The position numbers and the translations under genes were made by a program. A model generated the notes under the pieces. That model did no database searches, had not been told where the DNA came from, and saw only the letters and a list, made by a program, of their open reading frames with translations. A stretch of 64,000 nt of DNA from Neopestalotiopsis rosae (lineage: Eukaryota; Ascomycota; Sordariomycetes; Amphisphaeriales; Sporocadaceae), in the NCBI GenBank assembly GCA_023078685.1, contig JALGAS010000006.1, forward strand, positions 2,480,001-2,544,000, in the 5' to 3' direction. Below, one piece after another: positions 34,018-44,470 of the stretch; positions within the stretch are counted from its first letter, which is position 1; the number at the start of each line of letters is the position of its first letter.

Positions 34018-34350
34018 TCAATGGTGCCGATGTCTTCTCTCGCCACGACGGCTACTTCCTCCTTCCGATTCCTCCTCCACACCAAAATACGCAGCTATTC
34101 CATATGCCATTGCTCTGCCATCAAGACCATCATATTTCGCCATGTCCCGCAGGACTTCGACCACACCCCGCCGCCGCAGGTCCACGGACAAGACACCCTC
34201 TCGCGTGCTGATAAAGTGCATGTAGAGGCCATTTTCAAAGTGAACCATGCACTCGTACTTGCCAGACCTTTTACTAATCTGGAAACGGAGCTCATCCTGG
34301 CTGTCCAGCAGCATGTCGAGTGCCTCGAGGCACTGTCCGCGGGCAGTCAT
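34018..34350 (-). CDS. Small hypothetical protein
   Basis: A 110-residue frame starting MTARGQCLEALDMLLDSQDE with the middle segment YECMVHFENGLYMHFISTRE and an Arg/His-rich tail (GERRHRHH). The mixed helix-strand pattern looks like a folded protein. A TATATA element at 34460-34466 lies about 110 bp upstream in the right orientation. It neighbours other orphan frames on the same strand. No family is recognised. Confidence 0.45.
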   Translation of the reverse strand: MTARGQCLEALDMLLDSQDELRFQISKRSGKYECMVHFENGLYMHFISTREGVLSVDLRRRGVVEVLRDMAKYDGLDGRAMAYGIAAYFGVEEESEGGSSRRGERRHRHH

Positions 34351-34459
34351 GGCTCTTGATGCAGTATAATGCTGCCAAGAAGATCAAGTAGCAGCTTTAT
34401 CTAGGTATAGGTTTTACGTTCGGAAGCACACATGATTCAGGGATCAGCAATCGTGCAGC

Positions 34460-34466
34460 ATATATA
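34460..34466 (-). promoter_or_regulatory. TATA-like element before the 110-residue frame
   Basis: A TATATA sequence about 110 bp before the ATG at 34350. Position fits a fungal core promoter; AT-rich spacer makes chance occurrence possible. Confidence 0.25.
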
Positions 34467-34948
34467 CCCATGTTTCATTATACTCTTGATAGATGATTGA
34501 CGTTTGACATCAAAGAGGTCAAACAAAGAACAGTTCTGCCTACGTTTATGGCGTTGCGGTCAAAGAGAATTTCAACATTGCTGATCTGGCGTTTTGCAAC
34601 GAGCCATCCACTTTTAGATGCCAAAATACGTGAGAACATGCTATCAATATGTCATGTCAAGCATCTCAAAATCGCCAAGCAGTCAACTCTTAGGTCCTGT
34701 TGAATTCAACAGAGATTTGACACTCGTTTTCAAACACTGACTCCCAACACCAATGGAGGTGAGATTAAAAAATCAACCATAGAGGCACGATTGTTGGGCA
34801 TGTATTCATAGAAAGTACGCCCCGGTTTGTATGGTGTTGTTACATTAATACATCTCTCTACAACCATGGGTTACTCGGCTTCGTTATCATTAATTTCAAA
34901 ATTCTGGTTACGTCTACTATTTGTTGACCCCGCCCTTCCTGATTATAT

Positions 34949-35785
34949 TCACCCAGCTGGCCGCCATCTTGGCTTTTCTGCCGGCTTTGATCTATCCAGA
35001 CTTTGCCTCCCGCCAATTCCCTCACTGTCCAAGCGAGTATGGAAAGCGCTTGATGTTCTTCGAGCTGGTGGTGATAGACGTGATGGTGACTCTCGAGGTC
35101 GGTGAGATAGATGCGAAGGCGTTGGGCTCGCCATACTGGTACGACTGGTCGAGCCGGAACCACGGCAGCCATCAACGCCGGCAGGACTACATTTCCTTGT
35201 GTGCGGTGAAGGTGTCAATGATGACTTGCCATTGCCCGAGTCTGATGTGGTCGTAGATGATGCCTCAGCCGCCGAAGAGAATTCACATTCCTCGCGATCC
35301 AACTCGGCTCCAGGCCTCCACCATTTCGGTGCATTGGTCGGCGGTCGTTGCGCGAAGAAGGTAGTGATTCGGATGGTCCAGATGAGGTCGCCGTGTCGAA
35401 AGCTAGACTTCTTGACATCATTGGCTAAGTTGCACAGCTTTTTCGCAAAAACCTCATCTTTGCCAAAGTCAAAGCGCATGGGGCCGACGTCTCGCAAAGC
35501 CTTGGATCTGCGGGCGCAAAGGGCTATGCCGTAGCCTTTCTCGAGTAAAAGTGGTGGAAAGTTTGGTGTTCCCTCGAATCTTCTGAGTTCAAATTTGACG
35601 CCGTCGTTCAACAGCTCCCTCACCGTGTCACGAAAGGCCCAGTCCATGAACCATAATTCTTCGTCTGTTATCCAGTCCGATGCCATTGGTGCGCGGTGGC
35701 CGTCTTGGCGTGTAATTAATACGAGCTGCTTCAGATCGTCGTTCTGACTTGGTATAATGTGATTGATTTCATGGTCCTCGGCCAT
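34949..35785 (-). CDS. Hypothetical protein, 3' end uncertain
   Basis: The frame from 35785 is 278 residues. The first 165 look like a real soluble protein (ITDEELWFMDWAFRDTVREL, FPPLLLEKGYGIALCARRSK, FRHGDLIWTIRITTFFAQRP). After that the reading turns into Ser/Pro/Arg-rich sequence, while another frame shows protein-like VIIDTFTAHKEM and a stop. A GT-AG intron 35286-35225 (donor GTGAAT, acceptor GCAAG) would join exon 35785-35287 to 35224-35187 and give 178 residues ending IIDTFTAHKEM; I find this slightly more credible than the long frame. A frameshift is the third option. No family is recognised. A second minus-strand frame (36213-35788) directly upstream is not accepted. Confidence 0.45.
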   Translation of the reverse strand: MAEDHEINHIIPSQNDDLKQLVLITRQDGHRAPMASDWITDEELWFMDWAFRDTVRELLNDGVKFELRRFEGTPNFPPLLLEKGYGIALCARRSKALRDVGPMRFDFGKDEVFAKKLCNLANDVKKSSFRHGDLIWTIRITTFFAQRPPTNAPKWWRPGAELDREECEFSSAAEASSTTTSDSGNGKSSLTPSPHTRKCSPAGVDGCRGSGSTSRTSMASPTPSHLSHRPRESPSRLSPPARRTSSAFHTRLDSEGIGGRQSLDRSKPAEKPRWRPAG

Positions 35786-36410
35786 GACTATTGTTTTCTT
35801 CCAGGCCTTCTTCTTTTTCTTGAGATGACCCAGGTAGCTGGCTGGAGCTCAAAGCTACATGGTGATTCCCTGGCGATTGTACGATATATGCGATCTGCCA
35901 AAAATCGCGGGTCAAGAGAATGCTTGTTGAGATTCGTCTTTGTCAATTGCCACTCGATGAGAAAGGTCCAAAAGGTATCAATAAGGTTTCTGAAGTCATA
36001 AAACAAGGACGATCCCGTTCGATATGGGGGCTCTAGCGGATAAAGGCGATTTGGTGTTTCGTGCCAAGACTGGGGAACAAAGACAAAAAAGGAATTCATG
36101 CAGATGCGACACCCTGCTACGGCAACAAGATTGACAGGCGTCCAAAAAAGCTTTTTGGCTCGAATGAGAAACAAAACAACAACGACGGTGATCTGATGTA
36201 GACGAACCTCCACAAGCGTGAATCATTGCGCGCGTTATTTTGGTTGCTAAATTAGACTTTTTGTCCAAATCATGTCTCGTCCCTGCCACATTCGATTGCC
36301 AGTCGTGGCTACATCATAGGGCAGCGATACAAGGCTTTCCATGTCATCTAAGAATAGTGAGAGCCCAAATATCATTCATCAAGTGCCTGCCTGGCATACA
36401 CAATAGTCTT

Positions 36411-37271
36411 TCAGACTGTTGAGTTCATTTGTTTCTGAACCGCGCTTGACCATGCCTCCTTCACTGATCTCCAATACTTGTCAGGATCTGTCCGCATGTG
36501 TCCGACATGTGGTGAGCCGTCAAACCTCACCAAATCCACTTGATAACCAAGCTGCTTGGCACTGGCTGCGTGCTCCTCTACTGCCGACCCCGGTATAATG
36601 TCGTCTCCCGTGCCGTATAGATGCAACCTCGGTGACTTGATGCTCTCGTACTCGGGATCATTGATAATTCTGCAACTAAAGACGGCAGGGCTGGGGATAC
36701 CGCGGAGCCAGAGGATACCGTGACTGACGAGCAAGAAGAGCGCGGCGATGAACTGCGGAATGATCAGGGGACCCGGAAACCACGAAGCGGCACCGATGGC
36801 CATTGCGCGGGACCACGGGCCGAGATTGCTCCGGAGCGACGGGCTCCCCGGCGTCGAGTCGAAGATGGATAGGTTATGCGACAGCGTCTTGCCCGGGTTG
36901 AGGCCGCTGTAGGCGTGGAGCGTGGACGCGTAGTTCATGCCTCCCGTATTCGACATTGCGTGTACGAGTATCCGCTCGTCGGCTCCGGCGAGCGCGCCGA
37001 GAACAACCTCCATCCTTTGCGATCTCTGGTCCGGCGTTTGATAGAAGAGCTGCAGCATCGGACCCAGGACTATGATGATTTGTGCGCCGGGGTAAAGTAT
37101 CAGATAGCCCAGAACATATTTGTGGAGGTGTTTGGGAATAGCATCTCCCCAGGCGTATATGAGTATTGTCGTAGGATCCGTTGAGTTTGTTGCTGTGTTC
37201 TCGGTCCCAGGCTTTACGTACACCAGTTCACTCAGCTTTTTGAAGCCGGGAAGTCCCTTTATTTCTGCCAT
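36411..37271 (-). CDS. DUF829/TMEM53-family alpha/beta hydrolase-like protein
   Basis: From Met at 37271 (MAEIKGLPGFKKLSELVYVK) the frame gives 286 residues; an upstream in-frame ATG at 37301 adds ten residues not usual in the family. TTILIYAWGDAIPKHLHKY and the Ser in HAMSNTGG (near residue 107), Asp in GTGDDIIPG and His in SPHVGHMR form a likely Ser-Asp-His set. The region SWFPGPLIIPQFIAALFLLV is hydrophobic and may touch membrane. TMEM53-like proteins are ER/nuclear-envelope hydrolases of unclear substrate. One exon. No pathway link with its neighbours is visible. Confidence 0.85.
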   Translation of the reverse strand: MAEIKGLPGFKKLSELVYVKPGTENTATNSTDPTTILIYAWGDAIPKHLHKYVLGYLILYPGAQIIIVLGPMLQLFYQTPDQRSQRMEVVLGALAGADERILVHAMSNTGGMNYASTLHAYSGLNPGKTLSHNLSIFDSTPGSPSLRSNLGPWSRAMAIGAASWFPGPLIIPQFIAALFLLVSHGILWLRGIPSPAVFSCRIINDPEYESIKSPRLHLYGTGDDIIPGSAVEEHAASAKQLGYQVDLVRFDGSPHVGHMRTDPDKYWRSVKEAWSSAVQKQMNSTV

Positions 37272-37926
37272 TACAAGATGGATAAGGATGTTGAAATGCA
37301 ATCCAATACGTATTGGTGATGATTGAGATGAAACGGCAGGATAGACAGCGCAGGTAGAACAAACTCAGAGGATCATCTTACCCTTATCAACACGACCCGG
37401 GGATTTGCAACCGGAGTTTGCAGTATGGACCGGAGATTTTTCTGGCCTCCCGTCAACTATGTTGGGGATTGGTCATAGTCGCTACCTGACTATCCATGTT
37501 ATTATCTAGCAAAGCGTTGAGGCGGCTGACCTTGGCACCAATCACGGTGATTCTTGATCCACTTTTCGGATCCAAAGGCTTGGTCGCACTATTCGTGCGC
37601 TTGCTATCTTTGGAATTGGCACTTGGTAGACCGAGTATAGTGCCATGATAGGGAGTCGGTTGTGGCTGTTCAGTTGAGACTAAAATTCTGCACGTAATTC
37701 TCCTTGAAAAAGCAGTGGTCCGTGAGACGGGTATAGATCAATAATCTTTTTATTCGGGGCATGTTAGCCGAAAATATATGTTGAGTGATCAAAAAATCAA
37801 AGTCGGCATGGTGCCATGAGATGATAATCCTAAACGCTTGGCGGAAGTGTCAGCAACACCACGACTTCTATGTCGTGATCCCCAATTGTAATGGGACAGT
37901 AGAGTAGTGGCCTGGTACTCTTCACC
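37272..37926. other. Intergenic
   Basis: 655 bp upstream of the DUF829 gene, divergent from a small candidate gene. No other gene is seen. Confidence 0.45.
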
Positions 37927-38244
37927 ATGACGATTAAGTCTACCAGTAGCATGGAATATGCGAGGCAGCTTGACATGAAGCCTATGGTCCCGAGATTCCG
38001 CAACAAACTAAATGGTGATTTCGGGTTGAACGCTCGAGCTCGTTCCTATGTTCTTGTCACTGATACTGTTGTCTTTCGTAGGAAGCGCCAAATTGTGTAT
38101 GATTTCATAAAAGGAAATCGGTTTGAGGTTTGCACCATCGTCGAGGTATGCCGTGTCGACTTTCTTCATTCTGTATTGTTGCATATTTCAAGTGCTATCG
38201 TGTTGTAGAGTGCACAAGATGGCGACACTCGTTTTTCATTATAG
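37927..38244 (+). CDS. Candidate small spliced gene, function unknown
   Basis: An ATG in a good context (TTCACCATGACG) starts 73 codons (37927-38145) ending at donor GTATGC. A 63-bp intron ends TTGTAG and exon 2 (38209-38244) adds 11 residues. The 84-residue product reads MTIKSTSSMEYARQLDMKPM, then FRNKLNGDFGLNARARSYVL and VYDFIKGNRFEVCTIVESAQ. It is basic, soluble and protein-like. If unspliced, the frame runs on to a stop at 38208 with a hydrophobic tail. No relative is known to me; a fragment of an older gene is possible. Confidence 0.35.
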
Positions 38245-41200
38245 AGATGCGAAGTTCATTGACTCGACATGAAGTTGTACGAAATTATGGAACAGATATT
38301 GTAGTGTCGAATATTGGCTGCCATGGATTTGCTATATATGCATATGCCAAAGCAGGGCTGTGACTTGAATCACTGACTCTTCCAGATCTATATCAATGCA
38401 TGAAGGTATCTAGATAACTTGCTAGTACTACTTGAGTTCCGGTCTTGATGTTCCGGTATCCGATTCTCTCGGTCATGTCGGTGTGCCAAGCCTGGGACGA
38501 ATGGGTCTCGGACACAAAAGCCCGCCGAGCCTGAAACCTCCGAGATTCGGTTGGACTGCGGCCCACAGTGGCCTAACCGCCCAGCCGCCCATGAAAATGC
38601 GAGGTGATCGGCGAGCCTGGACTCGGCTGGAACATCGAGACCCGCGGTACAACTGAGGCTCTTTTGTGATTGGTGCAACGCTGGAGGGTTATGGAGCCAA
38701 TGAGTGTATCACGGACTGCTCCTAGGTAATGCGAGGAGGTATGCTAGGCAATTAAGTCGTGACCGTGCCCGGTGTTCGTTGGGCAAAATCTGGGGGAGAG
38801 CAAGTGTAATTAATGAAACACCAATTATTTTCCAAGGTCTTGTCTGACAGCCAAGACCGCTGACAATCATTTTTGCCTTTCACCGGGCAGTAAGATTCAG
38901 TAAAGCAGAACCCCTCCATGCTTGCGTGCGCTCTCGCGGATACGACGGCCTGGAGGCAGTGAAGGATACACCGCATGTCTCTAATCATGGATGTCCTGGG
39001 GAAGGGGAAATGATCTGCGAACCCGCTGGGCTTGTCTGGTCTGGTCAGGAAAAAGGAAATCGCTGGACCACAATTTCTGCCGGAGTTCGAGGGGTTTATG
39101 CTCTCCGTGGCTTGATTCATACGTGCTATGTAGCTATGCAGCATTAAGGGGCACTACTCTGCTGTATGTAATCCAAGTAAGATAGACATGAAACGTAGTG
39201 CTGCGAATACTACACACTTTCTTTTCATGGAATACTATAACTGCTAGTATTCAAACCCGGCATGTCAAGGCTAGCGTTGCCGATTGCCGCCTCTATTTTT
39301 TCTCTTTAAGTTACCGAGCTGGTCCATTTCTGGTTTTGCTCCAGGATGGTAGCGCGCTTGGTTTTTAATTATCCTCGTTATCTAAACGCTGTACCGCCGG
39401 TAAACGCGGGGGTTCCTCAACGCTATGCCGTATTATGATATACATGGAGGGTCGTATGACCTGGACAGCGAGTGCTTGTGCTGCACGGTCTGGCGATCAA
39501 ATGGTAGTCGTTGCGAGCGATGTAAGCCTTTGTGCCCCTGTATCAGGATCTTGAAGCTCGAAGCTCAGGCGTAGGCATCAACTCACGATCAAGCGTGGAG
39601 GCGAGCTGCTTCTGCGAGGGGTGCTGTTGTGCTAGGAATGACATAGAGTACATGTTTTGAAGCCCGCCTCCATCCGCATTCGGTCCAAAGCTGTCGCCAA
39701 GTAAGGTCAGCCAGCCTTTCGCGGCCAGGAAAGGGAGAGGTCGGATAGGAATCCCAAACCTCACTCAGGTGCTGAATGCCATATATCGCTGTTCTACATG
39801 TGTGATCAGTCGATTGCACATTGATACATGCCTATGTAGATAGGTGGTGTAGTAAAAGGCGATCGTAGCATGAATATCTGATCGTAATATGGGGTCAAGT
39901 GATCTCAGATTGGGTGACAAGATGAGATGGTTTCACCAAAAGAACGACACCTGCACGAAGTACTTTGATCGGTGTGCATGGGGTAATGGTGGGAGCTCCT
40001 GCGCTGGGTAGCGAAGTCAGCCAGAGCTCCAACAGTCCGCAAATGAATCAATGCCGCGGGAATAAAGATGGCCCATTATCTCATCTTCAGATCCTCATCA
40101 CTGCAGATCTCAAGGTTGATGGGCGGGCTTTGGCTAACGCGGGGCGCGCCCTATTGCATGCTGCCTTCAATTATCGCCACAAAACCAGATTCCCCTTACG
40201 CTGCATACACACGACTTGGGTATAAAGCTCGTTCGAGGCACCAAGGCAGTTCTTCAGATAGTAGTGAGGATTCAGAGATACGAAGCAAATAATAGTGATT
40301 TTCGCCAACACTGAAAGTAACTCTCGTATAGATGATACGAACGTAGGAGTTACCTGCAATTGCCTAGGTAGGTAGCTAATCGCTTTCAAGGGGGCCGATT
40401 GAGAACTGCAACGATCCGTCCCCCCTTGTCATTAGGCCCTAATCGGGTACTGGGCCCAAGAAACCCCGGCTCTCTTCGCTGTCCAGAGAGCAAGAGGCAG
40501 AAAGTGGCCATTGTCATCATCGGGAATTCGTGTTGCCAGTCAGAAACCTGTAGGCTGTCGGCTATGATTTCCCACCATCGACATTTAGAATATCATCTCC
40601 GAATTGATAAAGCCTCGACTTATGCCTTCTGGCAAAGCTGTCGAATCCATTATTAGGTAGCTTACGGGTACCGACAGAGGAGATATATATTCAAGGGGCG
40701 ACTAACATGATACTTGGCTGAGTTCGGTATGCCCGTCTCCGGCAACTACGAGCGCCCCTTCCCGAGGGACCCTGAATTAGTTTGAGGAATTAGCGCGATA
40801 TGTCAAGAATAAGGACCGGCGCTTGGGCAGCTTGACATTCTAAGCGATCTTGATCTCTAACGTTGAACATCATGTGTCCTGTAACACATTGGCTTCTAAA
40901 TCACTTCGTCACCGTGATCATAATAATGTGCCCACAATACTGAACGATGGACCTGATTGTGAGGTGTGAGGCCTTCCATTTGAACAAGCATACTGGTCGG
41001 GCGACGGAGCAGTCTGCGCTTATATCCAGGCACTCTGGCTAGAGGCTCTATGTCAGGTACCTCAAAATGGTGTTTTGTAGTGCAAGGTACACGAGCTCGG
41101 GATGAAGCCATTCAACAATTTCAACCAGTGCCGTGGCGTGACATGCGGGCAATTTGTTACTGCATTGACATATGGCCCATTTACTATACAACAATCGTCG

Positions 41201-41999
41201 GTCGCAATCAATGCTGAAAGCTTTGACGCTCCCCGGACAAGTATGAGTTTGAGCAGAGACAATCATGGAGTGAGCCACTGAAAGCTACCTAACCTAGGCA
41301 GGTAAGACGGTAGACCAACAGATCTAATAATCTAAGAATAGGCGCCCTGGCATTGACATGGTCCCACACCCAAGAAGACTGCCTTGCGAGCCTAATGAGG
41401 CCTAACAATGGGCGAACCACCTGGACGGCAGGCTTGGAAGTGATGTAATACTTGGGATATTTAGGAGTGAAAGAACCTGGAGATATAGAATTGATCAGGC
41501 AGTCATGGATGTACAAATCTTCGACCCAAAATCAGCATTGAGTGTCGCAGATGCTTGGAGCAGACAAGAAAGAATCATGAACTGGCCGACCGGATTTGGG
41601 CAGCCAGCGCAGACCGTTTTTGGTGGGCACTTCCCTGGTAGGAGGGGCGGGTGGCGGCCGGGACGACGTTTGCACGTAAGTTGCCATTTATCAGCAACCG
41701 TACCTTTTACACTTTACCTTGGAACCCGGAACCCATTGAAAAGGCAATCCCCGTGTGCAGCAGGTGTGAGACCAGTGCAGTCAGTCCAGTGCAAGCATGA
41801 ATTCTACTTGGCTCGGGCCGCACCCCCTCATGTGCCTTGTGTATGTATATCTGATGTATGTTTGTAAATGTAAAATGTGCCATATGTATCGATCGTGCTG
41901 GAAGGTACACTGCAATATCCGCGTCTACGTAAGATATGGGGTTATCCAGGCTCCGTGCTCACTCCCAACTCCCCTCAGGCGGCTGCACAGGCTATGGCT

Positions 42000-42110
42000 G
42001 GCTGGTTTTGGCTGGCTGGCGCTGTGATCAGCCCATCCACCCAAACCTCCCAGGGCATCCACTTTGCCTTTACCTCACCAAGCCGCTTTGAGCCAAGCCA
42101 AAACCAAGCC
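42000..42110. repeat. Imperfect inverted repeat upstream of CK1
   Basis: Arm 42000-42017 (GGCTGGTTTTGGCTGGCT) pairs with arm 42091-42110 (AGCCAAGCCAAAACCAAGCC) with two single-base bulges and a 73-base spacer. It lies about 850 bp before the CK1 start. Confidence 0.6.
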
Positions 42111-42339
42111 TAGCAACCAGCCCTTTTCAAGTCCCTCACAACCTCCTCTCCTTCTCTCCTCCTTCCCTCCTTTCCCGACGTAACTGACATTTCGTCTCCT
42201 TCACCCTCCCGTCAAGAGAGAGTTCTGCTTGCCGTTAATTCCCATTTACGGCTTCTCTCTGCACCATTTTCTGCTTTCCGTTTGTTCCCTCATCGCAGAA
42301 CTCTACATAATTGTTCTGCTCATCAGCGTGTTGTGTTTG

Positions 42340-42428
42340 GTAAGTCCCTCAACAACCTTCGTGCCTCCCTTTTGACCTCCTCTCCTCTCTCTTTCCCTCT
42401 CACTCCTCGTTTCCGTTTTCCCACACAG
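42340..42428 (+). other. Likely intron in the CK1 5' untranslated region
   Basis: Donor GTAAGT at 42340 and a pyrimidine-rich acceptor TTTTCCCACACAG ending at 42428, 89 bp apart, in the non-coding leader. Placement and size are typical of fungal leader introns, but there is no reading frame to confirm it. Confidence 0.35.
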
Positions 42429-42954
42429 CCCACGTACTGCGACCGGTGCTGGGCTATTCACTCATTCACTCTGCCCATCTCTACTCGAGCTCAGCTCTTG
42501 CACCTTGAATCCAAGTCATCTCCTCAACCTAATTGCACCTTCTTGTATACGAACAAGGTCGAGGGTGCCACATTCCAAACAACCTCTAGGCTGCATCCTC
42601 TTTCTTGCATCTTCGTTCCTTGCATCTTTCGTTCTCAGCATTTTCGGGGCCCGCTCATGGTGTATGCTGCCGGGGTACCGCACCTCCACCACTGAGGAGA
42701 TTTGGCCTGCCTGACTCGAACGCCTGCAACTCCATCCTTCCCAGCCTGCCGATCTCGAGCAAACTCATCACCGACTCTGCCACTCAACGCCACGACCGGG
42801 CACGGGCACAACAAGCTGCCAACCATCAAAACCAGCTTTTACTGACATTTCATCTGCCAACAGATTTTTCCTCATACCCCAAAGCTGGCACAGGTCGGCC
42901 AACACCCCACTACTCCTCCATCGAGAAGCACATTTGCTCTCGTGAACCGTCACG

Positions 42955-44470
42955 ATGACCACCATGGTATGTATTTTTCCTTCCTCACACCCTCGTGAAT
43001 CGATCCCCAGCTTGGTGTCAATCTCTGGATCATTGGGTCTAGAGCAATCATGACATTTCGTTGCTGCCAGCTTCGCCTTGATGAACCACTACTCGTGGCT
43101 TCACCGCCAATCATCTTGTGTACCTGAATGTCATTCGGTCAGTGGCTAATGAGCTTGTTCGCAGGATCTCCGCGTCGGTAACAAGTACCGCATCGGTCGA
43201 AAGATCGGTTCCGGTTCCTTTGGTGACATTTACCTCGGTACCAACATCATCTCCGGCGAAGAGATTGCCATCAAGTTGGAAAGCGTCAAGGCCAAGCACC
43301 CCCAGCTCGAATATGAGGCCCGTGTCTACAAGTCCCTTGCTGGCGGTGTGGGTATCCCCTTCGTCCGCTGGTTCGGCACTGAGTGTGACTACAACGCCAT
43401 GGTTCTGGATCTCCTCGGCCCCAGTCTGGAGGATCTCTTCAACTTCTGCAACCGCAAGTTCTCGCTCAAGACGGTCCTCCTGCTCGCCGACCAATTGATT
43501 TCGCGTATCGAGTACATCCACGCCAAGTCCTTTATCCACCGTGATATCAAGCCCGACAACTTCCTGATGGGTATTGGCAAGCGCGGCAACCAGGTCAACG
43601 TTATCGATTTCGGTCTGGCCAAGAAGTACCGGGACCCCAAGACCCACTTCCACATTCCTTACAGAGAGAACAAGAACTTGACGGGTACTGCTCGTTACGC
43701 TTCCATCAACACCCATCTTGGTGTTGGTACGTTACTTCCATTTTCCGCTTTCGACTAGTTTACAATACTAACAGTAAATAGAGCAATCCCGTCGTGATGA
43801 CATGGAGTCTCTCGGCTACGTCATGCTTTACTTCTGCCGCGGCTCCCTGCCCTGGCAGGGTCTGAAGGCTGCCACCAAGAAGCAGAAGTACGACCGCATC
43901 ATGGAGAAGAAGATGACGACCCCGACCGAGGTTCTTTGCCGTGGCTTCCCCAACGAGTTCGCCATCTACCTCAACTACACTCGATCTCTCCGCTTCGACG
44001 ACAAGCCCGACTACAGCTACCTCCGCAAGATCTTCCGCGATCTCTTTGTCCGTGAGGGCTTCCAATACGACTACGTCTTTGACTGGACCGTGTATAAGTA
44101 CCAGAAGAATGCCCAGGCCATCGCTCAGGCTGCTGGCGCCCAGGCCGGTGGTGATGACGAGGAGAAGGCTCGCGCTCGCGGTACTGCCGCGGCCACGGCT
44201 GGCCAGGCTTCAGCAAAGCCCGCCATTCGAGCTCCCCGCAAGGGGGCTATTCCTCCCGGTGAGGTCATGGACGGCGCCCGTCCCGCCAATGGAAGCGATA
44301 GAATGTAAGTGTCTAATATTTTTTTTCCTTCGCGTTTAGTGTGCTTGTAAAACGCTGGCCGAGGGGACCTGCTGACACCTTTGCTGACTCAGTCCTCGGT
44401 AAATAGGCTGCGCTCAGCTTCCAAGGGACAAGGCTCGGGTTTCCCAGCTACCTCATACCGACCCAAATGA
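42955..44470 (+). CDS. ck-1a: Casein kinase 1, delta/epsilon type (CK-1a/HHP1 ortholog)
   Basis: Exons 42955-42966 (only MTTM), 43165-43726, 43782-44304 and 44407-44470 give 386 residues. The kinase domain starts at [20 protein letters not shown] with ATP-binding Lys41 (EIAIKLES); the catalytic loop [14 protein letters not shown] has Asp131; [12 protein letters not shown] and the CK1 hallmark [14 protein letters not shown] (in place of APE) follow. The kinase ends near residue 295, followed by an Ala/Gln-rich tail. The sequence is nearly the same as Neurospora CK-1a, which phosphorylates the clock protein FRQ, and yeast Hrr25. It also acts in DNA repair and vesicle traffic. The tiny first exon and a 198-bp first intron set the start; the last exon ends SYRPK. 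Confidence 0.97.

Larger units (their letters stand above)
38245..42954. other. Gene-poor stretch ending in the CK1 promoter and leader
   Basis: About 4.7 kb. From 38.2 to 41.9 kb only short frames occur and I see nothing I can name. TAGGTAGG-type elements lie at about 40373-40383 and 41287-41303. From 42.1 kb the sequence becomes a pyrimidine-rich leader (CTCCTCTCCTTCTCTCCTCC near 42140) running to the CK1 start. It contains a likely 5'-untranslated intron at 42340-42428 and an imperfect hairpin at 42000-42110. Confidence 0.5.

Noticed and set aside
35788..36213. 141-codon minus-strand frame beginning with a hydrophobic stretch
   Set aside because: It ends two bases before the ATG of the next orphan gene but in another frame, has poor composition, and no splice pair joins the two convincingly.
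40660..40800. Possible structured RNA (5S-like words such as GGCGACTAAC and TTCGGTATGCCC)
   Set aside because: The order of conserved 5S rRNA blocks and the Pol III terminator are missing.
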